A stretch of 64,000 nt of DNA, from assembly GCA_030490835.1 (NCBI GenBank), contig CM059977.1:37159676-37223675 (forward strand), given 5' to 3'. Position numbers and translations under genes: made by a program. The notes under the pieces are model-generated. The model saw only the letters and a list, made by a program, of their open reading frames with translations, had not been told where the DNA came from and searched no databases. Source of the stretch: Annona cherimola. Its lineage: Eukaryota; Streptophyta; Magnoliopsida; Magnoliales; Annonaceae. This document shows, in pieces, positions 22,931-35,191 of the stretch; positions within the stretch are counted from its first letter, which is position 1; every line of letters begins with the position of its first letter.

Positions 22931-24640
22931 GAATTAGGTTATTAAAATTTGATCATGCATATAATCATTGCCATTACTATTGACAACAAATTTTTTATTA
23001 CAATATTCATTGTTGATAATGTGAGGACCAGATATTTTTATGATAATATTTGTTTGACCATGTTTGTGTGGCTGCACCCACTTGGATATGATATGATTCA
23101 TTGAGTATTGATTTAGAAGTGTATGATTCATATGTCATTGGGGGCACTATGACTATCTTGAGCCTCATGGAGTAGGTATAAGGTGGAAAAATTAGTAATT
23201 TGGTAAAAAGGCTATGTTAGCTAGGTTGTATGGTCATTTATAGGGCCCATGCTTTGGCTCGACCCTTGTTGGTAAGAATTTTCTTGAGAGAAGGGTGTGA
23301 CTATTTTTCCACCCTTGTCTCCATTGGTTTTCTTCTCCTTCTCCTTTCTTCTTCTTCTTCCAGCTCTCAACCTGATGCTAGCCTTTTGCAAAACTCTTCA
23401 AACCGCTTTGAGGATCATTGATTCATATTAAGGGAGCTTGAAACCTTGGAGATTCAAGTTAGGGCTACTGATTTTGAGAATAATCTTGATCTAAGTAAGT
23501 AGATGATTTATTCTTCTGAGATTGGTAATAGAATCTTATTTTCTTATTGTATTATAAAAATTTAGGGCTAATTGCACTTTTAAAACTTGGGGATGGAATA
23601 TTTTACATTGTGAAGGGAGATGCTTAGACAGCACATTAAGAAACTTAGAGTTATGAGGTGATTCTCATTGGACGATCGGTGTATAAGCTTTTCCTTATCA
23701 CAAGAAGGTGTGATGGTTTGAACTCAGCAATTGAATATGAATAATTAGTAGTTTTTCTTATAACACCTATTAGATGTTCGGTGAAATACCAATCTAACAG
23801 ATAGTACAATAAAATTGTGAATATGCATACAAGAAATGTTAATGATATGTATGTGATTTGTGATAGTGAATTTTATAGTTATTGCACTCTGTTTCTTACA
23901 ATTGTCTTGTATTTCATTGATTTAAGATGGGTTGGTCACGCTGCATTTTGTAATCATTAGAAAAGAGTTGTGTGTGAGTAGTTTATCTGATGATATAGAG
24001 TCGTCCATTACCCTCAATTGATATGAGAAAACAGATTATTCATGGCCCTTAGTTGACATGAGGAAAGAGTTATGTATGACCTATTAAAGACATGCAGTTG
24101 TATGCATATGTTCTTGGGTGTAGGTGTTGATTCCATAAGTTGTGCATGGTCATTTGGAATTAGCATATTACATGATTGTCATGGCATGTCCATCACAAGT
24201 CTTATTTGATTTCACTTCTTGCTAATTACTATCTACTTATTGTGTCTATTTAGACTTACATAATTTATTATTTTTCTTTTCGATTACAGGTTAGGTGAGG
24301 TGTCTTGAAATAGGACTGAAAGAGAATACAACCTAGGAGAATCAACTTATTAGATTAAGATTCGTGTTCTTAGTTATTTTGAACCTTATGCTTTTGTCGA
24401 TGCTAATAAATGTAAACACTTGCTTAGTTTCACCTAATTGTGATGAAGATATTATACTTGTGTATTTTGAATTTGTCTACAATCTATGTGAACATATATA
24501 TGATAATATTTTGGGTTGCCTTGTTGTGTGGAATACAAGGACTTTCTTATCATACGGATGTCTCTATGGTACAAAGATATAAATGTATGAGCATAGAGCT
24601 ACTTTTTATATTTTGAAATAGAATCTTGATATTCATGTAC
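22931..24640 (+). other. Possible degraded LTR of an old retrotransposon
   Basis: The layout resembles a plant LTR promoter and leader: a T/C-rich CTTCTTCTTCTTCC block (23335-23365), a G/A-rich exon-like stretch, and a donor-like ATCTAAGTAAG near 23490. No partner LTR, primer site or pol lies next to it, so this is a weak call. The ORF at 23230-23421 comes from the pyrimidine tract. Confidence 0.25.
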
Positions 24641-24659
24641 AACAAGTTCTATACTATAT

Positions 24660-26770
24660 ACTCCCCATAAGTTATCGAAAAATGCTGCCAATTTTTTTAA
24701 GCCACGTGGTCCCTGTTGACTAGCCACTGGAGATGTCTAGGCAACATGACATCACAAATAAGCAGTCACATTAAAGCAAGAGCAAATAATTTAAAGAAAA
24801 ATCATTGCTAAAAGAACAATAAAAAGACGGATTATTTTTGTCTGAAACTAAACAAAGAAGTGAGGACACAAATGAGGATGGTTGTGTAGCAGTTGGAACA
24901 ACTTTACATTGAGAGATGTCAAGGGGAATGATCAATAAGAGCATGTCTTAAAAAGTGTAATGAAACCAACTTTTATGAATGGAAGAATGTCAGAGGGATT
25001 GGTGATAAGTAATGGAATAATAGAAAATGAGATTTATTAATGTGGACTGCACCTTATTTTAAATGGTGGCATCTCATCAAAATCCAATATGAATTCCTTA
25101 ATATAAGAGATAACCCATGTTGATGTGTGGGATCTACTAAATGGTCAAAGGAACACCAAACTAAACTCCAAAAACTTCATTGTGAGAGTGGAAGTAGGTA
25201 AGGCCAGGCAGAAAAGGAAGGGTAGGTAAATAGAAGTGGTGGGCAAAAGAGTTTAAAAGTCATTCCAGTAAACGAACTTGTGGGAATTCACAAAATCTAA
25301 AGACTAAACCCACTATGGAGATTATACAGATGGATCAAAATAAGAAGGATGGATACATAATTATAGCAATGTAGTGCTCCAACCATACGAGGACACAACA
25401 TTAAGTCCAAGGTAGGTGGAACTACGTAAAGATAGTACAAAATAAGGAAGCAACACATACAACATAATTATCCCCATTTCCCACATCTAAGAAAGGCTTA
25501 AATAAAAAAAAACTGAATTCCCAACTACATGATTAAATTGAAAACCGATGAAGGGACAAACATTGATAGTTGCAAGACTTCCAAAGTTAGGCCAAATTCG
25601 AAGAATGATTCACTATTGATATGCAGGAAGGGCCTAGATACAACACACTATACCAATGACCGTAGATGATTGAAGACTCTACCGGGATAAGCAAACTACC
25701 ATTACAAATCGAAGGTCATGTAGTAAACTAGCTTCAATTGATAAATGGAAGAGGCAAACCAGAGTAAATGAGGAAAGGTCGAGAGGGGAAGATTACATGA
25801 AAACTAAAGTGGAGGTGGACCACAATCCCTATGCTGGTTATGCAACCTTGAAATCAGACACAAAGGACATCGACTTCACGAGAAAAAGAAAGGAGTTGAT
25901 GAAAGATACAGAACCAAAGCAGATGGGACAGGACACAACCTTAAAAAAATGAAGATGAACTCTAAGGTGGCACTAAGGATTCAAAATCAATCATTGTCAT
26001 AGATAAGATGATCTCTCAACTTTCCCTCAATAAATGTCAATTATCACTTGTATTTGTTATGAGATTGGAAACTTATGAACAATTTAAAATATTCTTGATA
26101 TAATCAAAAAATAAGGTCTCATCACTATCTTCTTCTTTGAAATAAAAAGAAGAAATAACAAATTAAAGCAATTAGGATGATTGTAATGAACAAAGAGGTG
26201 GGCTAGTACTACTTTGGAACATAACATTCGTCTTAGTCAACTAATTGGTATGTAGATCAAAACAAAAATAGTAGAATATAGAGAATAATCAGCTTCTATG
26301 GGGTCCCAAAGGTAAGCAAGAGATGGGAGTCATGTAACTTGTTGAGGATTTTGAATGCTCAAACACCTTCATCATCTCTTGCTTTGGGAGATTTTAATGA
26401 AGTAATTGGAATATCTAAGTATGACAGTATTAATTTTAAATCTAATGGTCAGATGTTATGCTTCCAAGAGGTGATCAATGAATATAAATTATTATATTTA
26501 GGTTTTTTGGGGCTTCAGTTCACATGGAAGAATAATAGAATGGGTAACAGTAGAGTTAAGGCTAGACATCTTTGAACATTAGTTACTAATGAATCCTTAG
26601 AGCTATTTCCTCATGCACTGTTTCACCATATTGTAACAGCTATGTTTGATCACTACCCTCTCTTCTTAGTCCTTAATGTTAGAGAAAATACTAAAAAAAT
26701 CCAAGCGTGAATTCCATTATGATCAATTTTGGAGAAAAGAAAAGAAGGCAATTGAGATTGCAAAGAGCTG
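24660..26770 (+). pseudogene. LINE (L1-type) relic with ORF2 endonuclease start
   Basis: From about 26190 the translation follows the LINE endonuclease: RGGLVLLWN, then FYGVPKVSKRWESCNLL, LALGDFNEVI (26380-26410), LGFLGLQFTWKNNRMGNSRV (20 residues, to about 26560) and VTAMFDHYPLFLVL near 26635. GDFNE and DHYPL correspond to conserved catalytic-site segments. Frame breaks near 26335 and 26575 show decay. The purine-rich sequence 24660-26190 is in the position of ORF1 and the inter-ORF region but has no legible domain. RT is absent. Confidence 0.65.
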
Positions 26771-27660
26771 TTAGAAGTCAAATCAGCAAGATTGTCTAAT
26801 TATGCTTGGAAAAATTAAATAGAAAATTCAAAAATAAGCAAAAGGTAGTAAATAGCATTAATGGTAGACCATTGCGATTTTTCATTAGTATATGTAATGT
26901 CACACAATTTTGTTAATCAATATCTTTACTGATTACTTAGAAAATCTATTGATCCCTTTTCAAATCTTTAAATATGCGTGAAAAATTCATCAATGCCATT
27001 GTCATCGAAAATTTTTACTTTGCCTTCCTTTCTCACTATTTGGTCTATCTACCTTTCCATCCACAAATTGTGTCAACGAAAATTCTTCCATAAATATTCT
27101 ATTAGCATTAAAATCAATAGAAATATTTTATTAAACCTTTGTATCTTGTTGTTTTATCTGATGATATTTTCATTGATAAAAAAGTACTAAAAATTCTGAT
27201 TTATGTACTTTAAGGATTTTTAATATTTTAACTTAACTCAACACACATACATGATTAAGACCTTTTCTTTTCTTCATTTATCATCATAGAAAATGTGAAT
27301 AAAATCATGTTATATTTGATTCATATTTCAACACGAAGAATTTGCAGGCAAAAAGCAATTTGTGAGACTTGGGCAGGTAAATTAAAATGGTGACCACACA
27401 ACCTAATTCACAAGTATTTTTAGGTGGCTTATTATCACAATAAAAGATGTTAAAGAGGCGCATATCAAAGAGCAGCACAAGTTAACTCTCCTGAGGTACC
27501 TTCCTATGTCTTTTTCCTGCTGGGCGAAATTTTCATCCCAAAAATTGGTGAAGGATCAAAGATTGGGGGGAAAAAAGAAGACGTGATCAGATTGATTGAA
27601 CAATTTTTGTGGTAATATAAAGGACGAGAACTCCATCTGGATAGAAAAACCTGAAGCAGG
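26770..27660. other. AT-rich stretch, nothing recognised
   Basis: Only short low-complexity frames are seen between the two LINE relics. Confidence 0.5.
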
Positions 27661-28335
27661 ATGACACTCCATTTGGAGGAATTGTTAGTCAAGGAAATGC
27701 AAACCCTAGATATCAGAGTGGATGTAATGTTAGAGATTAATCCAAGAGAGAAGCTCGCAATGATTTGCTCGATATGGGCATTGCAGAGCTATAATCGTGA
27801 ATTGTTCAAATCATTAATGAGACGAATATGGCAAACAAGGGAAATAGTCATTTTTAAGGAGGCGGACAAGAATCTATATGTGATCTCCTTTGAGAACGAA
27901 GAGGATAAAGATAGTGTGTTAAGGGGGCGGCCATGGTTGTATGATCAAAAGTTGCTCCTCTTCGAAGACCTAATTAAGCCCATAGGAAGAGATGAGGTAA
28001 ATCTAAATACCACTCCAATTTGGCTCTATGTAAGAGATATTCCCTTTCTAGTCAATAAAGCAGTGTTGGGAACAATGGTTGAAAATTCTTCCTATGAGCA
28101 ATCCGAGATTGATACCTCAGTGATCGGCCTGATAGTTCGAGTCTAGATTAATGTAAGGGAGCCATTGCAACATTGAATATTTAAGAATTGTGGTAGGGCA
28201 AATAAGAAATGGTTGTTGTTCTAGTATGAAAGACTTTCAGTTTTTTGCTACTTGTGTGGGCGACTAGGACAAGAACGCGGTGACAAAAAGGGTGATAGGG
28301 AATGGACGAAAGCAAATGTGATAGCAGTATAGAAC
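27661..28335 (+). pseudogene. LINE ORF1 relic with DUF4283 domain and zinc knuckle
   Basis: 27661-28146 encodes a DUF4283-type segment: EADKNLYVISFENEEDKDSV, GRPWLYDQKLLLFEDL, TPIWLYVRDIPF. After a stop near 28146 the same kind of protein continues as YERLSVFCYLCGRLGQERGD (28215-28275), where the family has a CxxCGxxGHxxxxC knuckle; the His is Gln. In plant L1 elements this ORF precedes the endonuclease, yet here it lies 3' of the relic at 26190, so two separate copies or a rearrangement are present. Confidence 0.7.
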
Positions 28336-28339
28336 CAGG

Positions 28340-29465
28340 TAAATTAATCCTTAATTTTTCTCAATTTTCAAAATTTTAAGTAGTATAATTGGAAATTTTA
28401 ATTTAAATACATGATTAAAAATAATAAAAATAAAAATAAAAAATATATTTATTTTAGAAAATAAATAATCAATATGCAAAGATACGAATATAAATATTTT
28501 GATAAAGTGTTACAAATGAATTAAGGAATACATGATATAATAATAATAAATAGTAAATAATAATAACAATAACCACTGTGTATAGGTTGATAAAAAAAAA
28601 AGAGAAAAGATGGGGCTGAATGGTCATTTTGAAAAATTGTAAAGATAAAAAGGTTCATTTTGAAATTTATAGAAAGAGTAAAATATAATTTTAGGAAGTC
28701 AAAATATGAAAATAAATTTTTGAGAAGGAATTTGGAAATTTTGAAATACGCCAAATGAAATTATTTAAGTTCACCGACCTCTTGAAAAAATCAAAATAAA
28801 TTGAAAATTTTATACCAATTAACAGCCCCAATTAGTGGCTTATATTCTTTTAAATTGTTTCTCCTAAATTTTAGAATATATAAATCTGATTTATATAAGA
28901 ATTCATGAGAAATTCATGTTAATTTTATATTGATTAGATTAGGAAAAATGTTGGAATAAAATAAATTTAAATAAGTTGTACGGGGAAACGCGTAAAAAAC
29001 GACAAAAACAAAAAATTTGAATGCATGCAAATTTGCATGGGTTGCACGCTCAGAAGCCATGCATGGCTATGCTCAGATATATTCAGTTAATCTATTTTAA
29101 ACTTGTACATTAATATATATAAGACCATTTTACGTGAAATCTCATGGATAGGTATATTTTAATATACTTTACATTATGAATAGATTAGATCATAAAAATT
29201 ATGTTTAGAAAAATTTTAAATAACTAAAATTAAATGAGTCTCATGAATTAGTTTTGAATATTTATACCTTAACTTATATTAATTATTTTGATATAAAACT
29301 TGATATGAGCGATGAATTTAGAGTGCTTTATAATGTAGATGGATTAGATTATGAAAAACATTTTTAGAAAATTTTAAGTAAACCATTTTAAATTACGTGC
29401 AGCAAGATACATTTAAAAAAAGGCAACTGCACTGAAGGCGGTCCAATTGAAAACGAATATATATA
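28340..29465. other. AT-rich stretch, no gene seen
   Basis: No domain-bearing frame is visible. A/T homopolymers and TAATAATAA runs (28540-28570) dominate. Confidence 0.5.
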
Positions 29466-29589
29466 ACATATGCTAGCTTCTCCTTTTCCCGACATGTTAA
29501 TTATATATATACACACATAAATATTCCGGTGCAGCCGTTGTAATATATATAAAATTAACATGGCGGGAAAAGGAGAAGCTAGCATATGT
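29466..29589. repeat. Near-perfect 36-bp inverted repeat (hairpin)
   Basis: Arm 29466-29501 begins ACATATGCTAGCTTCTCCTT and arm 29554-29589 ends GGAGAAGCTAGCATATGT. They are complementary at 35 of 36 positions (one mismatch near 29497/29562 within the CCCGACATG/CATGGCGGG part), with a 52-base AT-rich loop. Either strand would fold into a stable stem of about the length of a plant small-RNA precursor. No ORF or TIR element explains it. Confidence 0.8.
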
Positions 29590-30015
29590 AATAATTTGGT
29601 TGGGCCAAACAATAGGCAAATCCAGTATTGCGGTAAAAAATAAATAAAATAAAATTTCAAATAACAATTTGGATAATTACGTACAACCATTATAAATAAA
29701 CGCGCTAGGATAGGTGGAACTCTGAAGAGAATTCAGGCCCGCGATAAAAAAAAGAAAAAAAAAAAGAGAGAACAAATAGGGAGCCGGCAGTTGAAAAAAA
29801 TAAATAGGAGAAGACAAAGGGACGGAAATTTGAAGGGATTCAAAGTAAGTTTTTTAATTTTATATAGATTTTGAGTTAAAAAATTTTATGAACTTAGTTG
29901 TTAAAACAAATTACAAAATATATATTTTATGACCGAAATAATATATAAAAAATATATATATACTGAACGTCATTACATTTTAGACCATAGTGATCACAGA
30001 CATTTACTCTCTTCC

Positions 30016-30592
30016 ATATGAGTTGAGTTCAAGTCATGTCCGGCCCTTTTCAACAATTAATTTTAATTTGTATATATCTTTTTAAAATAATATATATGTA
30101 AGAAATTATAATAAGAAAATTATACAAAAATAATAATAGCTAATAATTTTAATGAAAATTTTAAATAAAAATTGACTATTGATTTTAGATAATAATAATA
30201 TAATATACAATTGGTATATATTAATGTCCATATTCTACTTGTAGAAAAAAGGAAAGAAAAAGAAATTTTAGAAGAGAGTTTTACTCTCTAATCACTGTGA
30301 AAAGATATATGAGTTGAGTTCAATCATGTCCAGCCCTTTTCAATAGTTATTTTTAATTTTTATATATCTTTTTTAAAATAATATATAAATATATGTAAGA
30401 AATTATAATAAGAAAATTATACTATAGCTAATACTTCTAATGAAAATTTTAAATAAAATTTGACTATTGATTTTAGATATAATAATATAATATAGGTTGG
30501 TATATATTAATGTCCATATTCTAATTATAGGAAAAAGGAAAGAAAAAAAAAATTAGAAAAGAGTTTTACTCCCTAATCACTGTGAAAGGTAA
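30016..30592. repeat. Tandem duplication, two units of about 285-291 bp
   Basis: ATATGAGTTGAGTTCAAGTC at 30016 recurs at 30307, and the following about 280 bp match with small indels, including CATGTCCGGCCCTTTTCAA/CATGTCCAGCCCTTTTCAA and TTTTACTC(T/C)CTAATCACTG at the ends. No coding content. Confidence 0.8.
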
Positions 30593-31709
30593 GTAGGCTA
30601 AGCTTTTCATTTTTGAAATATTATTTTGAAATGGTTTTTTTATGATTTATGAAATCCTACAAATATTTAGTATGTGATTTAAATTATGAACCATGAAATG
30701 AAAAATTTTAATTTATTTTACGATGACGTGCATATTTTCTTAAAATGGTCATGATCCATAGTGTGTATGAAAAGCATTAAGTAACCCTTTGGGGTTTCGA
30801 TAGGAGGTAAAGTTTCTGAGAAAACTGAGTCTAGGCACCTAACCACTGGTGCCAGGGGTGTTTCAAGTACCCTCCCCGTTAAGCAAGATGTATATGATTC
30901 ATGCAATGCATTGTTAAGCAGGTAAAATTTTAAGCTACGAGCATGTAAGAAATTTTCTTCGAATCGCTTTGGAATTTTATGTTTAAATGCCTACATAGTC
31001 ATACCTTTCAAAAATAAAAAAAAATAGTCATGCAGGCCACATGTAACGAGGCAGGTCTGGGTGTAATTGGAGGAGAAACATATCTTCACTATTTAGTTTC
31101 TTAATTATTAAATATAAATTATATTTAGGCAATGATTTGTAATATTTTAGATAATTTTTATTAGATTTGTGTTATAAAATGCTTTAATGAACTTATGTTA
31201 TAAAAAAATTTTAGGGTGAAATTTTACAATTTTCCATAAATCGATTCTGGAGTAAGATAATTTTCTTAGTACTCTATGTTCGAGGCGCTACAGCAAATCT
31301 TTCATATTGTTGTCATCTAAGAGCAGGGTCAAGGGTAGTAACGCTTAAGGGGAGGGATGGAAATTGATTATTTTTAAAAACAAACCTATACAACCCAATG
31401 TTGGAATGAAGAAGGGAAGCACTTCTGGAGGTCAAAGAGATGGAGGAGGGAGAGGGGAGAAACGCAACAAGGAACATATAGCTGAATGATGAAGTGGTAA
31501 GAAATTGGGGGTGCAAATCCTAGGGAAAGGAGAGGAGAGAGAAACTATAGAAGATGATCTAGAGAGCAGGGGCTTGACAACAAGGGAGATCATGGGATAT
31601 GAAGAAACAAGAGGGAGAGAATGCCATAAGGGGAAATAAAACCAAGGGCTAAGGGAAAGAAGGGAAGAGGGTAATTTTCTAAGTAACAAATGCATAAAGG
31701 GCAAAAGAA
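30593..31709. other. Non-coding stretch, no gene recognised
   Basis: 30750-31010 contains a less AT-rich patch (ACCACTGGTGCCAGGGGTG) without domain or repeat identity. 31310-31690 is purine-rich on the plus strand, which produces the serine/proline-rich minus-strand ORFs there; these look like composition artefacts. Confidence 0.45.
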
Positions 31710-32383
31710 TGTTAGTCCTAAGTTATTGGCTTAACCCAAGAATGGAGTAGCAAATTGGGTTATTAAAATTTCTTGGCGAATAAAAAACTTAACCTTCAAT
31801 TAGTTTAACCATTTGAATAAAAGAGATTGAGCTAGAAAGAAAGTAAGAAAAATAAATAATCGTACATAAGGAATACAAAAAATTATAGTGGTTCGAGCAA
31901 CACTCCTACTTTACTCTTCCAAGCACATATTTTTTGAGCATTTGGTTCTACTGTTACAATGACAATACAATTAGAGTCTTACTTCTCTTCTACATTCTAG
32001 CTCTAGGGTCCTTTACAACAATATCACAAGTAGTCAGTGAGTTTCACTCTAATTGAACACTAATTGTTCACCTTGGCCTTTGTCTCAAGCACCAAACCAA
32101 GTAATCAAATACAACAAAAAATATATATAAATGAGATGAATGTACATGTTACAAAGATTTATAGAATAGTGAAGCAAAACAGCAAGCTTTGAGAGGTTAG
32201 GAGAAGATGAGAGAATTGAAGCTCTTACAGTATCCTTGAGAGACTCACTTGAAAATACTTAATGCAATCTTTAATGTTGGTAGCCGAGAAAGTTGAAGCT
32301 CATTAATGCTTTTATTGACCCTCATAACTCCACTTGACGTCCCTTAAATAGATTTGAAGGAAACTTAAATGTCGTGAGGTAGG
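31710..32383 (-). repeat. Old copia-type LTR, 3' part, antisense
   Basis: Read on the minus strand this matches the R/U5 part of the LTR at 1563-3336: GTTGTATTTGATTACTTGG, CTAGAGCTAGAATGTAGAAG, GCTCGAACCACTATAA, and the end ...CCAATAACTTAGGACTAACA. It is clearly diverged, so much older. The 5' part continues at 54070-54520 on the other side of the giant Gypsy. Confidence 0.7.
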
Positions 32384-32732
32384 TGTTCCGGCCTCGTGAA
32401 AAATCATATCATAACTTGGTTAAAGATAAAATTGTTTCCCTGTGGTTTTGAGAATAAATGCTTAATTAATTTCCCAACAAAATTTTAAAGCATCCAATTG
32501 TTTAACCGAGTCCGAAAAGTACATCACAGAAATGTTTTGCATTGCGTTCCACATTCTGATTTTACATCTCTAACGAGAAAACCCTTGATTAAAAGAGCTA
32601 AATACAATGGTCCATAAAAAAATGCTTAATAATAATAAAGTGTGTAGAAGATCCTTCTACATCTTTACAAGTGCACGAAAAATCGTGTCTGACAAAAATA
32701 TAAAAATAAGTGAGTACACTTCGCTCCGCGCC

Positions 32733-32855
32733 GTGACTCGAATGTGAGGTATATGACGCCACGCGCCATGTCTTAAATCTGAGATACATGACGTCACGCG
32801 CCATGACTTAAATATGAGGTACACGACGCCACGCGCCATGACTTAAACGTGAGTT
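32733..32855. repeat. 35-bp tandem repeat in LTR leader (also 49178-49300)
   Basis: About 3.5 units with core GACGCCACGCGCCATG and an ACTTAAATATGAGGTACAC spacer. One unit of the left copy has TGACGTCACG (32768-32777). The small minus-strand ORFs here are repeat artefacts. Confidence 0.8.
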
Positions 32856-33149
32856 TACGCTTAGCCCGTCGACCAGCGATGACTCGGTTTGGGAACTAGT
32901 GAGGGGCCCGTCGGCTACACTAGTTACCCTACACAGCAAACTAAGTGCGTTCTTAGCTTCTGGATTTACACAGCAGACCAGCGTGTCCCGCTTTCAGCTT
33001 TTGTACTTGTACAAGAAACCAGTGTCTCCCGCATTCAGCCTCTGGATTGAACAATTGGGTGGTTTTACCAAGAAATGGATTCAACCGAATTTAAAAAGTA
33101 TGTTTGGGTCATCTTTGACCAATTAACAAAAAAAAGGTTTGAGCCCGAC

Positions 33150-33475
33150 TGGGCTTGTTAGGGGATTTTTGGGCCATCTTGGGCTTCTTGAAGGGTTTTG
33201 AGCCTATTAAGGCTTTTTGGAGGGTCTTGAGCCATCTTGGACTTTTTGAAGAGTTTTGAGCCATCTTGGACTTTTTGGAGAGTTTTGGGCCATCTTGGGC
33301 TTTTTGGAGGGTTTTTGGCCATCTTGGGCTTTTTGGAGAGTTTCGAGCCATTTTGGGCTTTTTAGAGAGTTTTGGGTCATCTTGGGCTTTTTGGAGGGTT
33401 TTAGGCCATCTTGGGCTTTTTGGAGAGTTTTGAGCAATGTCGGGCTTTTTAGAGAGTTTTGAGCCCAAGAGGGCT
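33150..33475. repeat. 29-bp minisatellite in LTR leader (also about 49595-49920)
   Basis: About eleven units of GAGAGTTTTGGGCCATCTTG followed by GGCTTTTTG. Because 29 is not a multiple of three, each frame cycles through three peptides (AQDGPKLSKK, PKMAQNSPKS, PRWPKTLQK), which explains the 125-codon ORFs without a gene. Confidence 0.9.
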
Positions 33476-33885
33476 TTTTCGGACATTAAGGCTCAGGTTG
33501 AGCGAAGAGGTTATATATATATATATTGTATATATATAATAGAAAGGTACTTAGCCCTGCGTATCAACTTAACTCACTGTTTGGGGAGTATCTACTCAGG
33601 CAAAAGTATATGAAAATTCTTTTTTTATAATATATATATTTTTGAAAGTCTAAAAATATATATATATTTTTGGGCCCGTGGGGCAAATACATATATATAT
33701 ATATTTTTTGAAGGCCCGCGCAGGGCATTTTAGAAATCAAAATCTTTGTTTTTTGTATGCCCGCGGGACATCTATGTAATTTTAGAAATCAAAATATTCA
33801 TTTTTTTGGATACCTTTGAATATATATGTGTATTTTGATATATTTTCATAGAAAGTACACATATATTTATTTTTATTTTCTTTTT

Positions 33886-34715
33886 AAAGGAGGAAATATA
33901 CTTAACCCTTGTGTCAATTCAACCCGCCAGTCGGGGAGTATCCACGTTGGGAAGAGTAGTTTTTGAAAATAATATATATGTATATATATATTTATATATA
34001 TATAATATACACATATATATTTTTAAAGGAGAAAATATACTTAACCCATGTGTCAATTCAACCCGCCAATCGGGGAGTATCCACGTTGGGAAAAGTAGTT
34101 TTTGAAAATAATATATATGTATATATAGATATATATATATATATATAATATACACATATATATTTTTAAAGGAGAAAATATACTTAACCCATGTGTCAAT
34201 TCAACCCGCCAATCGGGGAGTATCCACGTTGGGAAAAGTAGTTTTTGAAAATAATATATATGTATATATAGATATATATATATATAATATACACATATAT
34301 ATTTCTAAAGGAGAAAATATACTTAACCCGTGTGTCAATTCAACCCGCCAGTCGGGGAGTATCCATGTTGGGAAAAGTAGTTTTTTTTTAAAATAATATA
34401 TATGTATATATATATATATTTATATATATAATATACACATATATATTTTTAAAGGAGAAAATATACTTAACCCGTGTGTCAATTCAACCCGCCAGTCGGG
34501 GAGTATCCACGTTGGGAAAAGTAGTTTTTGAAAATAATATATATGCATATATAAATTTATATATATAATATACACATATATATTTTTAAAGGAGAAAATA
34601 TACTTAACCCGTGTGTCAATTCAACCCGCCAGTCGGGGAGTATCCACGTTGGGAAAAGTAGTTTTTGAAAATAATATATATATATATGTAGATATATATA
34701 TTTATATATATATAA
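33886..34715. repeat. 137-144-bp tandem repeat, six units (also 50334-51190)
   Basis: Units start AAAGGAGAAAATATACTTAA and contain CAACCCGCCAGTCGGGGAGT, then a TA-rich tail of variable length. Starts are 33886, 34025, 34168, 34307, 34451, 34588 in the left LTR and about 50334, 50473, 50611, 50782, 50919, 51056 in the right. The GCATATATAAATT tail variant occurs once on the left and twice on the right. Confidence 0.9.
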
Positions 34716-34864
34716 GAAAGAAACTCTCCTTTTTTTTAACTAAAAAAAAAAATTATATCCGGAGAGCTCACGTTCTCTCTTCTTTGAGCGCGGGAAAGCT
34801 CCTTTCCCCGTCTTCGTTGTTTTCGTTGTTGTTTCTTTTTTTTTTCGAATGAAGGGCCAAGGGG

Positions 34865-35045
34865 TATTTATAGGACTCTGCCGGGTTGGTGCGAGTTCCG
34901 CGGCTACTGTCGTTCCCGCGGAACTCCATTCCGCGGAACTTCGTTGCCGCGGAACTGCCATGCTACACTTGCGCGGAACCGGATTCACGCGGAACCAGAT
35001 TCCCGCGGAACTGCACCGGAACTGCTTTCACGCGGAACACATTGG
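34865..35045 (-). promoter_or_regulatory. LTR core promoter: TATA box and CGCGGAAC array, 3' LTR copy
   Basis: On the minus strand TATAAATA (34865-34872) follows an array of at least seven CGCGGAAC-type motifs (34895-35045), several as TTCCCGCGGAA or TTCCGCGGAA palindromes. The array sits 20-180 bp upstream of the TATA in element direction. The palindrome resembles an E2F-type site (TTCCCGC), which is inference. It defines U3/R near 34835. Confidence 0.65.
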
Positions 35046-35191
35046 CATGCTGCACACAGCTTCGGAGCGCGTTCTTGTGCGACAAAGCTGGAATGTAGCG
35101 GCCGCCATCCCGTCAGCAGCTCAAGTATTAGAGAGCAAGTCCTGCTGCTAACGTGCGCACCAGCTCCCCCTGCACCACCATCACCACGCCC

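Noticed and set aside
23230..23421. 63-codon ORF with a Leu/Ser-rich hydrophobic stretch, signal-peptide-like
   Set aside because: The hydrophobic run comes from a CTT/TCC pyrimidine tract; no gene structure surrounds it.
31432..31704. 90-codon Ser/Pro/Leu-rich minus-strand ORF
   Set aside because: It is the antisense of a purine-rich tract, without domain or start context.
33109..33486. 125-codon Lys/Pro/Ser-rich ORF on the minus strand (also 49554-49931)
   Set aside because: It is made by a 29-bp minisatellite whose three frames give the three repeated peptides; a repeat artefact in the LTR leader.
33886..34715. Regular direct repeats with spacers, CRISPR-like at first sight
   Set aside because: Units are 137-144 bp with TA-rich, non-unique 'spacers' and lie in a plant LTR; it is a tandem repeat.
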